48,589 bases of DNA, taken from assembly GCA_945965275.1 (NCBI GenBank), contig CAMFNB010000007.1:1-48589 (forward strand), in the 5' to 3' direction. Below, one piece after another: positions 1-8,711 of this stretch. The notes under the pieces are model-generated. The model searched no databases. It saw only the letters and a list, made by a program, of their open reading frames with translations, and was not told the DNA's origin. Position numbers and translations under genes: made by a program. The stretch comes from an uncultured Clostridia bacterium. GTDB lineage: Bacteria; Bacillota; Clostridia; UBA1212; SIG427. Position 1 is the first letter of the stretch. Every line of letters starts with the position of its first letter.

Positions 1-1
1 T

Positions 2-97
2 GGTGACTATGATGCGGTTGATCGAGCTGTTAAAGAAATGAACAGTCGATATGGAATAAAAGAGGAAATGAAATTTAATTTTATTAAATATAGATAA
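2..97 (+). CDS. C-terminal fragment of a protein truncated by the window edge (GDYDAVDRAVKEMNSRYGIKEEMKFNFIKYR*)
   Basis: Open frame from the window edge to TAA at 95-97, followed by an RBS (AGGAGG) for the next gene. Confidence 0.55.
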   Translation, partial: GDYDAVDRAVKEMNSRYGIKEEMKFNFIKYR

Positions 98-114
98 TCT
101 AGGAGGAAACTATT

Positions 115-750
115 ATGGATTACGGAAAAGTAGTTGGAGATTCAATTAATAAGGCTGTGGATGCCGCAAATGCAGCAACAGGCGGAGCAATAGCTTCTGC
201 GCTGGGTGCAGCAGGTTTTTTCAGTTACATTACACCACTTTTGATTGTTGCGGGAGTGCTTGCCATAGCTGCGGCAATACTTGCAATTATCTTTATTTTA
301 CCGGATGAGAAGAAAGCCAAAATGCCTAAATTTATTCAAATTGCAGCAGACATTTTGAATGCAAAGAAGTCATTCTTAAAAGCAATGTTAAGAATATTAT
401 ATATTGTTCTTACTTTGTTCTGTGTTATTGCAGGAGTATTGCTTCTTCTTATCGGAACAATAATGACAGCCAGCATCGGAATGGCAAGACAGACTGCATT
501 ATACGGAATAATTGTATTAATTGGCGGTCCTATTGCTGTAAGAATTATCTACGAGGTATTAATACTTTTGGTTAATATTTCAGAAGATGTTAAGTCTTTG
601 AAAAACGGACAGACAGGCACTTGCGGATGCAAAGAGGAAGAACACAAAGAACCGCAGGAAACAAAGAAACCTGTAAAGTATGTTTTCTGCAGACAGTGCG
701 GAACTAAGTATGATGAGAACAGCGAAGTCTGCCCGAACTGTAACAGATAA
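115..750 (+). CDS. Multi-TM membrane protein with C-terminal zinc ribbon (CRQCGTKYDENSEVCPNCN)
   Basis: ORF with AGGAGG RBS; hydrophobic segments; CxxC...CxxC at the C-terminus. Confidence 0.85.
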   Translation: MDYGKVVGDSINKAVDAANAATGGAIASALGAAGFFSYITPLLIVAGVLAIAAAILAIIFILPDEKKAKMPKFIQIAADILNAKKSFLKAMLRILYIVLTLFCVIAGVLLLLIGTIMTASIGMARQTALYGIIVLIGGPIAVRIIYEVLILLVNISEDVKSLKNGQTGTCGCKEEEHKEPQETKKPVKYVFCRQCGTKYDENSEVCPNCNR

Positions 751-755
751 AATAT

Positions 756-1493
756 ATGTATTGTTTAAAATGTGGAAATAAACTGGAAGACAGTGATAAA
801 TTTTGTCACAAGTGTGGCTTTCCTGTTGACGGTACAAGCGATGACATCCCGGAAGAAGCTCCAAAGAAATCAAAGAGGGGTTTATGGATTGGAATAGGAT
901 GTACTCTGGCAGTTGTAATTGTTGCAGTTGTCGTTATTGTTGTTATGACAGACAAATCCCCTGCTTTAATACTTGGTGGTACTGTTCCTGATGAAAGTGG
1001 AGAAAAGACAACGATTGCGGAAACTGCTGAGCCTTCTGAAACACCAGCCGAGGAACCATCACCTGAGCCGACAGAGGTACCGACCCCAGAACCTACTCAG
1101 GCACCAACACCTGCACCAACTGCCGTCCCGACTAAACCGTATAAAGTCGGAACGTTAACTGTAAAAATTATTTGTAATTTTTCTTCTGATGACGGAGTAT
1201 GGCGCGGCGGCTGGACAAGCCTTCATTTCGCAGGTGAAGATCAAGATCCGTCACTTCATGATTATGATGGGGGAATTGGGGCTGTTGATATAGTCTCAGG
1301 TCAAACCAAAACATTAACTTATGATATTATATACAATCCTAAATATAATGATATAGACAGGGCAGACTATGGGATAGGCTGGCAACCATTTGATGACGGA
1401 TTTGAAACACATAATGTCATAAGAAATGAAAAATACAGTACATACAATGGACTTAGATATTTATCGGAACTCACAATTACGTTAAACAATTAG
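756..1493 (+). CDS. Zinc-ribbon N-terminus, single TM, Pro/Thr/Glu-rich linker, uncharacterised C-terminal domain
   Basis: MYCLKCGNKLEDSDKFCHKCGF; TM; (EPTPxPT)n linker. Confidence 0.85.
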   Translation: MYCLKCGNKLEDSDKFCHKCGFPVDGTSDDIPEEAPKKSKRGLWIGIGCTLAVVIVAVVVIVVMTDKSPALILGGTVPDESGEKTTIAETAEPSETPAEEPSPEPTEVPTPEPTQAPTPAPTAVPTKPYKVGTLTVKIICNFSSDDGVWRGGWTSLHFAGEDQDPSLHDYDGGIGAVDIVSGQTKTLTYDIIYNPKYNDIDRADYGIGWQPFDDGFETHNVIRNEKYSTYNGLRYLSELTITLNN

Positions 1494-1524
1494 AAAAGTT
1501 TATGAGAAAAAGGAGCATATAGGC

Positions 1525-2343
1525 ATGTATTGTTTAAAATGCGGAAATAAACTGGATGACGGGGATAAGTTCTGCCATAAGTGTGGTTTTTCTGCAGAAG
1601 GCACAAGTGATGAAATCAAAGCGGAAGAACCCCAACAAGCAGATCAGCCTAAGAAGTCCAAAAAAGGATTGTGGATAGGAATCGGATGTGCAATAGCGGC
1701 AACTTTGATTGGAATTGTTGTTACTGTTGTTGCTACAAGTCCGACAGGAGTAATAAACCCTTTTGGCACCGTAAATGTTAGCGCAGGGAACAACGGTAGT
1801 GAAAAAGATATGCCAACAATGCAATCCTCAGAGACAACGGAGGAACCAACCGAAGAACCGACTGCAGAACCTACAGAAGAACCTACTCCAAAACCAACCC
1901 CTGTAAAAGCACAATATACTGCATATATTAATGGCGGCTTTAAAGGCGCAGATGTAGAAAACGATAACGGAAAAGTTATCGCACACTTGGAAAATGGCTC
2001 ACTAGTTAACTGCATTGAATCGAGAACAGTAGGACCATATAACGACCAGGCAACTCAGTGGAAAATTGAGTGCAACGGTGTCGTAGGTTGGGTATGGTGG
2101 GCTTTTATGGACACAGATTTAATTGGCTTGACTGAAAATGTCGGAACGGAAAATGGTCTGAACCTGAGAAGCGGCCCGGGAACACAGTATAGCGCGGTGA
2201 CTTTATTGCCTTATTACTCAAGTGTTAAAATTTTATCATTCAACGGACAACATACGAGTGATGGTTATTGGGCATATGTTCAATCAGAAGACGGATACAC
2301 GGGATATGTTGTACTGAACTATTTGATGATTGCGCGAGATTAA
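1525..2343 (+). CDS. Zinc-ribbon N-terminus, single TM, PT-rich linker, C-terminal SH3b-like domain
   Basis: MYCLKCGNKLDDGDKFCHKCGF; TM; GLNLRSGPGTQYSAV...GYVVLNYL is typical of bacterial SH3. Confidence 0.87.
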   Translation: MYCLKCGNKLDDGDKFCHKCGFSAEGTSDEIKAEEPQQADQPKKSKKGLWIGIGCAIAATLIGIVVTVVATSPTGVINPFGTVNVSAGNNGSEKDMPTMQSSETTEEPTEEPTAEPTEEPTPKPTPVKAQYTAYINGGFKGADVENDNGKVIAHLENGSLVNCIESRTVGPYNDQATQWKIECNGVVGWVWWAFMDTDLIGLTENVGTENGLNLRSGPGTQYSAVTLLPYYSSVKILSFNGQHTSDGYWAYVQSEDGYTGYVVLNYLMIARD

Positions 2344-2358
2344 GGCAAGGAACGCACA

Positions 2359-3249
2359 ATGACCAAAAAGGCTAAATTTATAATTGGCACTATTATTGCT
2401 CTCTGCATGCTTCTTATCACATATAAGGTGGTTGAGGCAAGCGTGCTGCGTCTTTCTTATGATGATGTTAAAGATGTAGATTCTTCTTCTGAAACAGCTG
2501 AAAAACATGAAGTAACGCCTACACATATGCCGACAAACAGCCCAATGCCTGAGCCGACAGAGACACCAACTCCGGAACCGACTGCAACACCATACGATGG
2601 ACCGGAGCCTTATGTTGCGACAGAAAAGAACATCTCTTATACGAGAGAGTCTCATCATTACAGCGTGAGTGAAAGCTTTGGAAGCAGCTTCAGCTATGAT
2701 AATACCTATTATGTAAAAGTTGATTTAAATGCACAGATTGTATTTGTGTATAAAAGAGATTCGAATGGCAATCCAGCTGGAGACCCGGTAAAAACATTTA
2801 TTTGTTCAACAGGACTCAAGAGCAATAAATCTATGGCGACTCCCGTTGCCAAGTTTGTTATCTTGGACAATAATGTAAAAGATGTAAGTAAGTATCGTTG
2901 GTGTGATGTTTCAACAGCATATGTGCAATATGCAACGAGACTTTACTATATTACTAATCTGAAAGAATCTGGATTTGATGGGTATTTTACAGGATTTATG
3001 TTCCATTCGGAACTGTATTCGACAACGAATACAAATACATTAAATGCAACAGAGTGGAATACGCTAGGGTATCCGAGATCTCACGGCTGCATAAGAATGC
3101 AGGTTGCAGATGCGAAATGGATATATGATAACTGCCACAGCGGAACAATTGTGGAGTGCATCGACGGAAAATCAAATTCTGAACTTTGGAAGGCACTTAA
3201 GCCTGCAATGATACCAAATAATCAGACATACGATCCGACAGAACAATAG
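2359..3249 (+). CDS. L,D-transpeptidase (YkuD family), membrane-anchored with PT-rich linker
   Basis: YkuD catalytic motif SHGCIRM; N-terminal TM. Confidence 0.9.
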   Translation: MTKKAKFIIGTIIALCMLLITYKVVEASVLRLSYDDVKDVDSSSETAEKHEVTPTHMPTNSPMPEPTETPTPEPTATPYDGPEPYVATEKNISYTRESHHYSVSESFGSSFSYDNTYYVKVDLNAQIVFVYKRDSNGNPAGDPVKTFICSTGLKSNKSMATPVAKFVILDNNVKDVSKYRWCDVSTAYVQYATRLYYITNLKESGFDGYFTGFMFHSELYSTTNTNTLNATEWNTLGYPRSHGCIRMQVADAKWIYDNCHSGTIVECIDGKSNSELWKALKPAMIPNNQTYDPTEQ

Positions 3250-3457
3250 AATTCAAGAACACACAAAAACGGACTTGACTCGCTACAACGCCAAGCACAG
3301 CCAAAATCGCATTTATTTCTTCCAAGCTCGTTTCCAGAAGATTTTTTGCTTGCTCGCACAAATTACAATATGCATTTCTTGCTTTATTGGCAGCAAGATT
3401 TGATTCCGAAGAAACAGCGGAAACGGGAGTCAATGCTAATGATTTTTGAGCAGACAT
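3197..3457 (-). CDS. Small hypothetical protein, convergent with and overlapping the L,D-transpeptidase 3' end
   Basis: ORF with AAAGG upstream of MSAQKS...; amphipathic composition; fills the gap to nadE. Confidence 0.4.
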   Translation of the reverse strand: MSAQKSLALTPVSAVSSESNLAANKARNAYCNLCEQAKNLLETSLEEINAILAVLGVVASQVRFCVFLNSIVLSDRMSDYLVSLQA

Positions 3458-3509
3458 AATAATCAACCTTTCACAATTTTGTTATGTGGATGTTATATGC
3501 ACTCAGATT

Positions 3510-5444
3510 TTATTTGTCAAGATTTTCCGATTGCTTTCTTTCCAGCTCCTCCAACCAAACCCTTCCGCAGGCATCGCTCGGCATTCTGAGATCACCGCGC
3601 GGTGACACGGCAACAGAACCGACTTTCGGTCCGTCCGGCAGACAGCTTCTCTTAAAGTGCTGCCGGAAGAATCTCTTATAGAAATTCTTTTCCCACTTCA
3701 AAATAAACTCCGCATCATACTTATCCTTAAATGCAATCTGTGCTAAGCGATAAATCTTCAGCGGATTTTCCATAAGTCTCAGCATATGATACAGGAAGAA
3801 ATCGTGTAGCTCGTAAGGGCCCACCAAATCCTCTGTTTTCTGAGAAATCTTACCGTCCTCCGGCGGAAGCAATTCCGGAGAAACAGGTGTGTCAAGGATA
3901 TCATAAAGCGTCGAAGACAGAGCAGAATCGTTGCATATATCCGCGTAATATCTGACTAAATATCTGACAAGTGTTTTCGGAACTGATGCATTTACCGCAT
4001 ACATGGACATGTGATCTCCGTTGTATGTTGCCCAGCCCAGTGCAAGCTCTGACAAATCTCCGGTACCGATTACAATTCCTCTGCACTGGTTTGCAATATC
4101 CATAAGAATTTGCGTTCTTTCTCTTGCCTGGCAGTTCTCGTATGTGACATCATGCACGGAGGCATCATGACGTATGTCTGCAAAGTGCTGCATAACAGAC
4201 GAAGCTATATTCACTTCGCGGAATTCGGCACCAAGCGCCTTAATCAGAGATACTGCATTGTCGTATGTTCTGTCAGTTGTTCCGAAGCCCGGCATGGTAA
4301 CAGCAATAATGTCAGAATGATTGAGACCCAATAAATCACAGGCCTTTACTGTTACAAGCAAAGCGAGCGTCGAATCCAGACCTCCCGATATACCTATAAC
4401 GGTTTTCCTGCATCCTATATGCTCGAGTCTTTTCTTAAGACCCATCGCCTGAATCATGAAAATTTCACCGCAGCGTTTTTCACGGGCCGCACCGGAAGAG
4501 GGTACAAAAGGCGATGCATCAACAAAGCGTGTCAAAGTAACATCCTCAATCCGCAAATCAAAGCCGACATGAACATATTCGCTTTTACCGCAAATATCAA
4601 AGGTTGTCATTCTTCGTCGGTCAGCTTCTAAATGTTTAACATCAAATTCGGAACAAATCATTCCCGTTGTAAATTGTTCGGATTCGGCAAGAACTGAACC
4701 GTTTTCGCATATCAGATTATGTCCGCTGTATACAACGTCCTGGGTGGATTCACCGTTCCCTGCAGAACAGTAAACATAGCCGCAGACAAGACGGGCAGAC
4801 TGGCCGCGCACCAAATCTTTTCGATAGTCGCTTTTACCGGTAATCTCATCAGATGCCGACAGATTCACTATAACAGTGGCGCCGCTTGTTGCATGAGAAA
4901 TCGAAGGCGGATTCGGAACCCAGAGATCTTCGCAGAGTTCAACCGCAATTTTAAGTTCAGGCAAATCTGAACACTCAAAGATGATGTCTGTTCCGACATG
5001 AACAAGGTCAGCACCAAGCGTGATATCACAACACAAATCTTTTCCTGAACAGAAGTGTCTTGCTTCGTAAAATTCATTGTAGTTCGGTAAAAAGCTCTTT
5101 GGCACCACTCCCAAAATTTTTCCTCGCGATACTGCAGCTGCCGTGTTATACAGCTTACCGTTTATCGCCAGGGGAAGACCGACAAAGATGATTGCATCAA
5201 GTGTCTTGCTTGCATCTGCTATTCTCTTTAAACCGTCTTTTGCAGCGCTAAGCAGTTTATCCTGCCAAAACAAATCCTGACAGGTGTATCCGGTTATGCA
5301 GAGTTCAGGAAAAACACAAACCTTCACACCGGCAGCAGCTGCCTTTTTCATGTACTCGCAAATTTTACAGCAGTTGTATTCAACATCAGCAACTCTTATC
5401 TCCGGCGTTACAGCCGCTGTTTTAATAAATCCGTCTTTCATAAC
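3510..5444 (-). CDS. nadE: Glutamine-dependent NAD+ synthetase
   Basis: N-terminal nitrilase domain (FPELCITGYTCQDLF) plus synthetase P-loop SGGLDSTLAL; start placed at MKDGFIK with GGTGACGAGG RBS rather than the longer ORF start. Confidence 0.93.
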   Translation of the reverse strand, partial: VMKDGFIKTAAVTPEIRVADVEYNCCKICEYMKKAAAAGVKVCVFPELCITGYTCQDLFWQDKLLSAAKDGLKRIADASKTLDAIIFVGLPLAINGKLYNTAAAVSRGKILGVVPKSFLPNYNEFYEARHFCSGKDLCCDITLGADLVHVGTDIIFECSDLPELKIAVELCEDLWVPNPPSISHATSGATVIVNLSASDEITGKSDYRKDLVRGQSARLVCGYVYCSAGNGESTQDVVYSGHNLICENGSVLAESEQFTTGMICSEFDVKHLEADRRRMTTFDICGKSEYVHVGFDLRIEDVTLTRFVDASPFVPSSGAAREKRCGEIFMIQAMGLKKRLEHIGCRKTVIGISGGLDSTLALLVTVKACDLLGLNHSDIIAVTMPGFGTTDRTYDNAVSLIKALGAEFREVNIASSVMQHFADIRHDASVHDVTYENCQARERTQILMDIANQCRGIVIGTGDLSELALGWATYNGDHMSMYAVNASVPKTLVRYLVRYYADICNDSALSSTLYDILDTPVSPELLPPEDGKISQKTEDLVGPYELHDFFLYHMLRLMENPLKIYRLAQIAFKDKYDAEFILKWEKNFYKRFFRQHFKRSCLPDGPKVGSVAVSPRGDLRMPSDACGRVWLEELERKQSENLDK

Positions 5445-5461
5445 CTCGTCACCTTTCAAAT

Positions 5462-5510
5462 AAAAAAAGAAGCAGACAAGGTCCTTTAGCAAGGCGCCTT
5501 TGTCTGCTTC
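5462..5510 (-). terminator. Intrinsic terminator/attenuator hairpin immediately upstream of the nadE RBS
   Basis: On the minus strand GAAGCAGACAA...TTGTCTGCTTC (11-bp stem) followed by TTTTTTT. Confidence 0.75.
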
Positions 5511-5553
5511 AAAATATATTTTAAGTCTGATTGAAAAATATTACAAGAACATA

Positions 5554-6321
5554 TTATGAATGTTTATGCTCGCATTTTCTGCTGCAGGTTTTCGGATTTC
5601 TTTCGCTGCATCCGCCGCATTTGTGTAAAATACCCTCCGGATTTTTTCTGTAATCTTTCGGAAGAACGCCGAAGTGAGTTTTAAATGTTGCTGTAAATTT
5701 GCTTTGACTCTCATAGCCGACTCTCTGACAAATTTCCGAAATCGAAAGATCTGTTTCCTTCAGAAGCCGCGAAGCTTCTTCCATTCTGTGCTCATTAATA
5801 TGAGCAGCCAGTGAATCACCGTATACATTTTTAAAAGCGGCCTTAAGCGTTGTTGCACTTACGGCAAATTCTTTTGACAGTTCTTCTATGGTAATGCGAC
5901 GCCCCATATCGGAAAGAAGTCGGTCATGAACCTCATGCACAATTTCATCCATCTCTGACCGGTAATCGGGGCAGGCTGTTTTCATAACCTGCTCAATAAT
6001 TTTATGCAGAAGCTGCGCCTGCTGATTGTCAGCTGCCTTATAGAACATCTCTTTTCCGTCACGCCTGCAGGATATAAGGCCGGCAGCTTTGAGCGGACGC
6101 AAATGATGAGAAACGGCAGGTGAGGACATGTTCATCATTGCGGAAATATTCACAACGCATTCCTCACAGTGGCAGAGAAGCCAGAAGATTCTGATTCTCG
6201 TTGTGTCGCTGAGTTGTTTGAAAATATCCGCCACCGTAGAAAACTCCTTAACGGCGCCCAGCGTTTCCATTGTTTTCTTTGTATCTTCGCTGTGCTGATG
6301 CGGTAAATACGCGGTACTCAT
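5554..6321 (-). CDS. ArsR/SmtB-type HTH fused to AraC-type HTH regulator with Cys/His-rich C-terminus
   Basis: N-terminal KQLSDTTRIRIFWLL..CEECVVNIS..SPAVSHHLRPLKAAGLI (ArsR); C-terminal DLSISEICQRVGYESQSKFTATFKTHFGVLPKDYRK (AraC); tail HKCGGCSERNPKTCSRKCEHKHS. Confidence 0.9.
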   Translation of the reverse strand: MSTAYLPHQHSEDTKKTMETLGAVKEFSTVADIFKQLSDTTRIRIFWLLCHCEECVVNISAMMNMSSPAVSHHLRPLKAAGLISCRRDGKEMFYKAADNQQAQLLHKIIEQVMKTACPDYRSEMDEIVHEVHDRLLSDMGRRITIEELSKEFAVSATTLKAAFKNVYGDSLAAHINEHRMEEASRLLKETDLSISEICQRVGYESQSKFTATFKTHFGVLPKDYRKNPEGILHKCGGCSERNPKTCSRKCEHKHS

Positions 6322-6381
6322 AATATATTCTCCTGTTTAGTCGTGATTTTAGCCCTTTTGGAAAAGAATGCTGAAAATCCG

Positions 6382-6411
6382 TTGACCTCTTAAATATATT
6401 CAAATTATACT
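6382..6411 (+). promoter_or_regulatory. Sigma-A-like promoter for the metal-efflux operon
   Basis: TTGACC at 6382-6387, 18-bp spacer, TATACT at 6406-6411. Confidence 0.55.
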
Positions 6412-6419
6412 CTTAACGT

Positions 6420-6455
6420 AACAATTAAACAAATGCTTAATTGTTCAATTAAACA
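6420..6455. promoter_or_regulatory. Candidate ArsR-type operator
   Basis: 9-bp perfect inverted repeat AACAATTAA-N8-TTAATTGTT (6420-6445) plus 10-bp direct repeat CAATTAAACA (6422-6431, 6446-6455). Confidence 0.6.
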
Positions 6456-6479
6456 TTTTACACATGGAGGGAAACCGAA

Positions 6480-6698
6480 ATGAAGAAAGTATATAAAGTG
6501 GAAGTTGACTGCGCAAACTGTGCAAATCTCATGGAGATTGCTTCAAACAAAGTCGAAGGCATCGCAAATGCAAATATCAATTTCATGACTCAGAAGATGG
6601 GTGTTGAATTCGAAGAGGGCGCGGATGAGAAAAAAGTCATGAAGGCTGTTCTCAAAGCATGCAGAAAAGTTGAACCTGACTGTGAGATTGAAATCTGA
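6480..6698 (+). CDS. Stand-alone heavy-metal-associated (HMA) domain protein
   Basis: VEVDCANCANLMEIA: CxxC HMA motif; 72 aa. Confidence 0.88.
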   Translation: MKKVYKVEVDCANCANLMEIASNKVEGIANANINFMTQKMGVEFEEGADEKKVMKAVLKACRKVEPDCEIEI

Positions 6699-6707
6699 GA
6701 CCGAACC

Positions 6708-8636
6708 ATGACACGTAAGCAAAAGAAAATGCTCATACGAATAATCGTATCCGGAGCCCTTCTCGCAGGACTTCAGTTTTTGCCGAATGAGGCACTTTCG
6801 TTCCTGGATGACAAGCTGTTCCCCTATGCAGGCAGAATCGCCGGATTCGCGCTGTATTTCGTCGATTATCTGATTATAGGACACGATATTCTTCGAAAAG
6901 CCGCGAAAGGCATAGTAAACGGTCGTGTTTTCGACGAAAACTTCCTGATGGCCATTGCAACAATAGGTGCCATGGCCATTGCAATTTACGAAAACGGAGA
7001 CTATGTTGAGGCAATTGCGGTAATGCTTTTTTACCAGACGGGCGAATGGCTGCAGAGCTACGCAGTCGGTAAAAGCAGAAAGAACATTTCCGAGCTTATG
7101 GATATCAGACCGGATTATGCCAATGTTGAAAGAGACGGTGAAGTTGTTCAGGTTGATCCGGAGAAAATCGAAATCGGAACTGTCATTATTGTCCGTCCCG
7201 GAGAGAAGGTTCCGATTGACGGTATTGTGGTTGAAGGAAAATCATCTCTTAACACCAGTGCGCTTACAGGAGAAAGTCTTCCAAGAGAAACTTCAGAGGG
7301 CGATGAAGTCATCAGCGGCTGTATAAACATGACAGGCGTTCTGAAAATAAAAACAACAAAAGCATTTGGTGAGTCAACTGCATCCAAAATTCTTGAGCTT
7401 GTTGAAAACGCAAGCTCACGTAAATCAAAATCAGAAAATTTCATTTCGAAATTCGCAAGAATTTATACACCGGCGGTTTGCGGAAGTGCACTTGCGCTTG
7501 CAGTGATTCCTCCTATCGTGAATTTACTTATTCTCGGTAATGCAGCAGAATGGGGAACATGGATTTACAGAGCTCTCACATTTCTTGTAATCAGTTGCCC
7601 GTGTGCTCTTGTCATCAGCATACCGCTAAGCTTCTTTGCAGGAATCGGCGGGGCAAGCCGCGAGGGTATTCTGATAAAGGGTTCAAACTACCTTGAGGCA
7701 CTTTCCAAGACCGCTACGATGGTCTTCGACAAAACGGGAACGCTTACACAGGGTGTGTTTGAAGTGAGCGGAATTCATCACAACGAACTCGAAGATAAAA
7801 TGATAATCGAGTATGCTGCTCACGCCGAGAGCGCTTCATCGCATCCGATCAGCAAAAGCATTCAAAAGGCGTACGGAAAGCATATTGATCTTTCAAGAGT
7901 AAGTGACATTCAGGAAATAAGCGGCGAGGGAATAGTTGCAAAGGTTGACGGCAGGAATATTGCCGTGGGTAACGACAAACTGATGAAGCATCTCGGAATC
8001 ACTCACATAGACTGTCATCACACAGGCACGATAATTCACGTGGGCATCGACGGTGAATATGCGGGACACATCCTGATTTCGGATGTTATTAAACCGACAT
8101 CAAAGGAAGCAATAGCCGCTCTGAAAAAAGCAGGCGTTAAGAAAACGGTAATGCTTACCGGTGACTCATCAAGGGTTGCAACTGCTGTTGCGGAAGAACT
8201 GGAGCTTGATGAGTATTACAGTGAACTTTTACCGGGTGACAAGGTAAAGAAAACTGAGGAACTTTTGGCTCGGAATGAAAGCGAAAATTCAAAGCTTGCA
8301 TTTGTCGGAGACGGTATAAACGATGCTCCGGTTTTATCAAGAGCAGACATAGGAATTGCGATGGGTGCAATGGGATCGGATGCGGCAATAGAGGCTGCAG
8401 ACATTGTGCTGACGGATGACGATCCGCTTAAGGCCGCAAAGGCAATTCGCATTTCGAAAAAGTGCATGAGAATAGTAAGGCAGAACATTGCTTTTGCTTT
8501 GGGTGTAAAAGCGATTTGTCTGGTGCTGGGAGCACTGGGAATAACGGGAATGTATATTGCAATATTCGCGGACGTGGGAGTAATGCTGATTGCTGTTCTG
8601 AATGCAATGAGATGTATGCTTGTAAAAAGGCTGTAA
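6708..8636 (+). CDS. P1B-type heavy-metal-translocating ATPase (Zn/Cd/Pb-like)
   Basis: SCPCALVIS, DKTGTLT, SSHPIS, MLTGD, GDGINDAP motifs. Confidence 0.95.
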   Translation: MTRKQKKMLIRIIVSGALLAGLQFLPNEALSFLDDKLFPYAGRIAGFALYFVDYLIIGHDILRKAAKGIVNGRVFDENFLMAIATIGAMAIAIYENGDYVEAIAVMLFYQTGEWLQSYAVGKSRKNISELMDIRPDYANVERDGEVVQVDPEKIEIGTVIIVRPGEKVPIDGIVVEGKSSLNTSALTGESLPRETSEGDEVISGCINMTGVLKIKTTKAFGESTASKILELVENASSRKSKSENFISKFARIYTPAVCGSALALAVIPPIVNLLILGNAAEWGTWIYRALTFLVISCPCALVISIPLSFFAGIGGASREGILIKGSNYLEALSKTATMVFDKTGTLTQGVFEVSGIHHNELEDKMIIEYAAHAESASSHPISKSIQKAYGKHIDLSRVSDIQEISGEGIVAKVDGRNIAVGNDKLMKHLGITHIDCHHTGTIIHVGIDGEYAGHILISDVIKPTSKEAIAALKKAGVKKTVMLTGDSSRVATAVAEELELDEYYSELLPGDKVKKTEELLARNESENSKLAFVGDGINDAPVLSRADIGIAMGAMGSDAAIEAADIVLTDDDPLKAAKAIRISKKCMRIVRQNIAFALGVKAICLVLGALGITGMYIAIFADVGVMLIAVLNAMRCMLVKRL

Positions 8637-8654
8637 TTTCTTACAGCCTTTTTT
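8624..8654 (+). terminator. Intrinsic terminator overlapping the ATPase stop codon
   Basis: AAAAAGGCTGTAA-TTTC-TTACAGCCTTTTT, 13-bp stem. Confidence 0.8.
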
Positions 8655-8711
8655 CTTACGGGACTCTGCTGCTGTCAACATAGGACACAGCGATTTTATG
8701 AAATTTTCTGA

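Noticed and set aside
1030-1135. Repetitive GAACCTACT/CCGACAGAGGTACC-like DNA here and at 1838-1905 and 2540-2590
   Set aside because: Explained by Pro-Thr-Glu linkers in coding frame; not CRISPR or a mobile repeat
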